Assembly: GCA_041690635.1 (NCBI GenBank)
Contig: JAWLGZ010000006.1
Span: 1-64,000, forward strand
DNA from: JAWLGZ01 sp041690635
Lineage (GTDB): Bacteria > Pseudomonadota > Gammaproteobacteria > Thiohalomonadales > Thiohalomonadaceae
DNA length: 64,000 nt
Reading direction: 5' to 3'
Of this stretch, positions 62,436-64,000 are shown in pieces. The notes under the pieces are model-generated. The model was not told the DNA's origin, made no database searches, and was given only the letters and a program-made list of their open reading frames with translations. Every line of letters begins with the position of its first letter. Positions within the stretch are counted from its first letter, which is position 1. The position numbers were made by a program, and so were the translations under genes.

Positions 62436-63713
62436 ATGAGCAACGACACCAAGGGCTCCGGCGACAGCGGCAAGCTCCTCTACTGTTCCTTCTGCGGCAA
62501 GAGCCAGCACGAGGTGCGCAAGCTGATTGCCGGTCCTTCGGTCTTCATCTGCGACGAATGTGTCGAGCTGTGCAACGACATCATCCGTGAGGAGGTGCAG
62601 GAGGAGGCGGCCGCGACCGGCCAGAGTAAGCTGCCCACCCCACGGGAGATCAAGGGGAGTCTGGACGATTACGTGATCGGCCAGGATCGGGCCAAGAAGG
62701 TCCTCTCAGTGGCCGTCTATAACCACTACAAGCGTCTGGAACACGGCCTGAAGAAGGATGAGGTCGAGCTCTCCAAGAGCAACATCCTGCTTATCGGCCC
62801 CACCGGCAGCGGTAAGACCCTGCTGGCGGAGACTCTGGCACGGCTGCTGAACGTTCCCTTCACCATCGCCGATGCCACCACCCTCACCGAGGCGGGCTAT
62901 GTCGGTGAGGATGTGGAGAACATCATCCAGAAGCTGCTGCAAAAGTGCGACTACGATGTCGAAAAGGCGCAAACCGGCATCGTCTACATCGACGAGATCG
63001 ACAAGATCTCCCGTAAGTCGGATAACCCTTCCATCACCCGGGATGTCTCGGGCGAGGGTGTGCAGCAGGCTCTGCTGAAGCTGATCGAGGGGACCGTCGC
63101 CTCCGTCCCGCCGCAGGGTGGCCGCAAGCACCCGCAGCAGGAGTTCCTGCAGGTGGACACGCGGAATATTCTCTTTATCTGCGGTGGCGCCTTCGCCGGC
63201 CTTGAGCGGGTGATTCGGGACCGCTCGGAGAGGGGCGGGATCGGCTTTTCGGCTGAGGTGAAGAGCAAGGACGACAAGAAGAGCGTCAGCCAGGTGCTGT
63301 ACGGTGTCGAACCGGAGGATCTCATCAAGTTCGGTCTCATTCCGGAGTTTGTCGGCCGCATGCCGGTGGTCGCCACCCTGGAGGAGCTGGATGCGGAGGC
63401 GCTTATCCAGATACTGACCGAGCCCAAGAATGCGCTCACCAAGCAGTACACCAAGCTGTTCGAGATGGAGGATGTGGAACTGGAGTTCCGCCGCGACGCA
63501 CTTAAGGCGGTCGCCCGCAAGGCGATGGAGCGGAAGACCGGCGCCCGCGGGCTGCGGTCCATTCTCGAATCGGTGCTGCTGGAGATCATGTACGACCTGC
63601 CCTCGGTGGAGAACCTGACCAAGGTGGTGGTAGACGAAGGGGTCATCGAAGGGGCCTCCGACCCCATACTCATCTACGAGGGGAACGAACAGTCGGCGGT
63701 GGCGACCGACTGA
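62436..63713 (+). CDS. clpX: ATP-dependent protease ATP-binding subunit ClpX
   Basis: The 425-residue unfoldase begins with the zinc-binding domain CSFCGKSQHEVRKLI...CDECVELC, followed by the AAA+ core with GPTGSGKTLLAET, Walker B IVYIDEIDKI, and the IGF-loop region (GFSAEV) that docks ClpP. ATG 62436 is chosen; a GTG one codon upstream is in frame. Confidence 0.97.
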   Translation: MSNDTKGSGDSGKLLYCSFCGKSQHEVRKLIAGPSVFICDECVELCNDIIREEVQEEAAATGQSKLPTPREIKGSLDDYVIGQDRAKKVLSVAVYNHYKRLEHGLKKDEVELSKSNILLIGPTGSGKTLLAETLARLLNVPFTIADATTLTEAGYVGEDVENIIQKLLQKCDYDVEKAQTGIVYIDEIDKISRKSDNPSITRDVSGEGVQQALLKLIEGTVASVPPQGGRKHPQQEFLQVDTRNILFICGGAFAGLERVIRDRSERGGIGFSAEVKSKDDKKSVSQVLYGVEPEDLIKFGLIPEFVGRMPVVATLEELDAEALIQILTEPKNALTKQYTKLFEMEDVELEFRRDALKAVARKAMERKTGARGLRSILESVLLEIMYDLPSVENLTKVVVDEGVIEGASDPILIYEGNEQSAVATD

Positions 63714-63766
63714 AGGGGCGCTGCCGGATGGGCGGTCCCGCCACACCGGCTGCATCCAATTCATAA

Positions 63767-63796
63767 ACGGGGCCGTGAGGCCCCGTCCTTATTTTC
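63767..63796 (+). terminator. Terminator of the clpP-clpX unit
   Basis: ACGGGGCC / GGCCCCGT stem with a GTGA loop followed by CCTTATTTT. Confidence 0.8.
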
Positions 63797-63804
63797 GGGT
63801 TTCG

Positions 63805-63834
63805 CTTGAACCGGATTAGGCGAAACCCCATCTA
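63805..63834 (+). promoter_or_regulatory. Heat-shock sigma-32 promoter of lon
   Basis: CTTGAA at 63805-63810, a 15-base spacer, then CCCCATCTA at 63826-63834. This matches the sigma-32 consensus CTTGAA and CCCCATNTA. The lon ATG lies about 85 bases beyond. Confidence 0.8.
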
Positions 63835-63919
63835 AATATCGAAATCGGCCGTATAATCGGCGACAGAACACACACGTCGCGGGCGTCGGGTGCGGCCGGG
63901 GCGCAGCGAGAGGTAGCCA

Positions 63920-64000
63920 ATGGACCCCAAGGACAAGACATCCGAAGTGAGTGACCAGCTCAAGGTCATGCCCGTTCTGCCGCTGCGGGACGTGGTGGTC
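63920..64000 (+). CDS. lon: Lon protease, 5' end only (cut by window)
   Basis: Twenty-seven codons of the Lon N-domain: after MDPKDKTSEVSDQ comes LKVMPVLPLRDVVV, the conserved start. GAGAGG precedes the ATG. The protein continues beyond the window. It is an ATP-dependent protease, here the last gene of the tig-clpP-clpX-lon cluster. Confidence 0.93.
   Translation, partial: MDPKDKTSEVSDQLKVMPVLPLRDVVV

Overview
The window is a dense, GC-rich (roughly 64%) stretch of a gammaproteobacterial chromosome. The tig-clpP-clpX-lon block, DksA with its full zinc finger, GluQ-RS, fused RlmKL, a ClpX-type zinc finger and the tRNA genes all have gammaproteobacterial form. Pyruvate phosphate dikinase, a CbbY-type phosphatase, the acetate cluster and the PrkA-YeaH-SpoVR set would fit a Chromatiales-like (for example sulfur-oxidising) lineage, but the sequence alone does not fix the genus.

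Layout. 1-17.2 kb (minus strand): an acetate module. It holds acetyl-CoA synthetase, a DEDDh exonuclease, two cNMP/CBS/DUF294 proteins, the two-subunit sodium:solute symporter, two PilZ/YcgR proteins, a sigma-54 response regulator and its symporter-like histidine kinase. 17.4-22.8 kb: housekeeping genes (cNMP protein, gluQ, nitroreductase, dksA, CbbY-like phosphatase, aminotransferase, fdxA). 23.0-26.9 kb (plus): a stressosome-like operon headed by a diguanylate cyclase, then a cold-shock gene. 27.1-36.2 kb: ppdK, two related orphan histidine kinases, an ABC-2 exporter and an exported protein. 36.5-42.0 kb: prkA-yeaH-spoVR and a RibD C-terminal reductase. 42.1-53.8 kb: FAD oxidoreductase, CsaB-like transferase, OmpA-like protein, ABC-F, DUF72, msrB, two Slp lipoproteins, DUF465, rlmKL, peroxiredoxin. 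53.9-60.1 kb: folD, five tRNAs, exbB-exbD-tonB, copper chaperone, an orphan sigma-54 activator and a TauE/SafE protein. 60.2-64.0 kb: tig, clpP, clpX and the first codons of lon.

How genes work together. The acetate genes, their sensor kinase and a sigma-54 regulator lie together. A strong -24/-12 promoter and repeated GTTAC-N5-GTAAC palindromes suggest that the kinase/regulator pair drives symporter synthesis. The stressosome operon combines RsbR-like, RsbS-like and fused RsbT-RsbX-like proteins with a GGDEF cyclase, suggesting a stress-to-c-di-GMP switch. A second sigma-54 promoter precedes a strongly structured 240-base leader ahead of exbB-exbD-tonB. A heat-shock promoter precedes lon.

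Repeats. Arrays of seven-base units sit directly after stop codons at three places. Long imperfect palindromes occupy several intergenic gaps. All functional statements are from reading the sequence; no database search was made.
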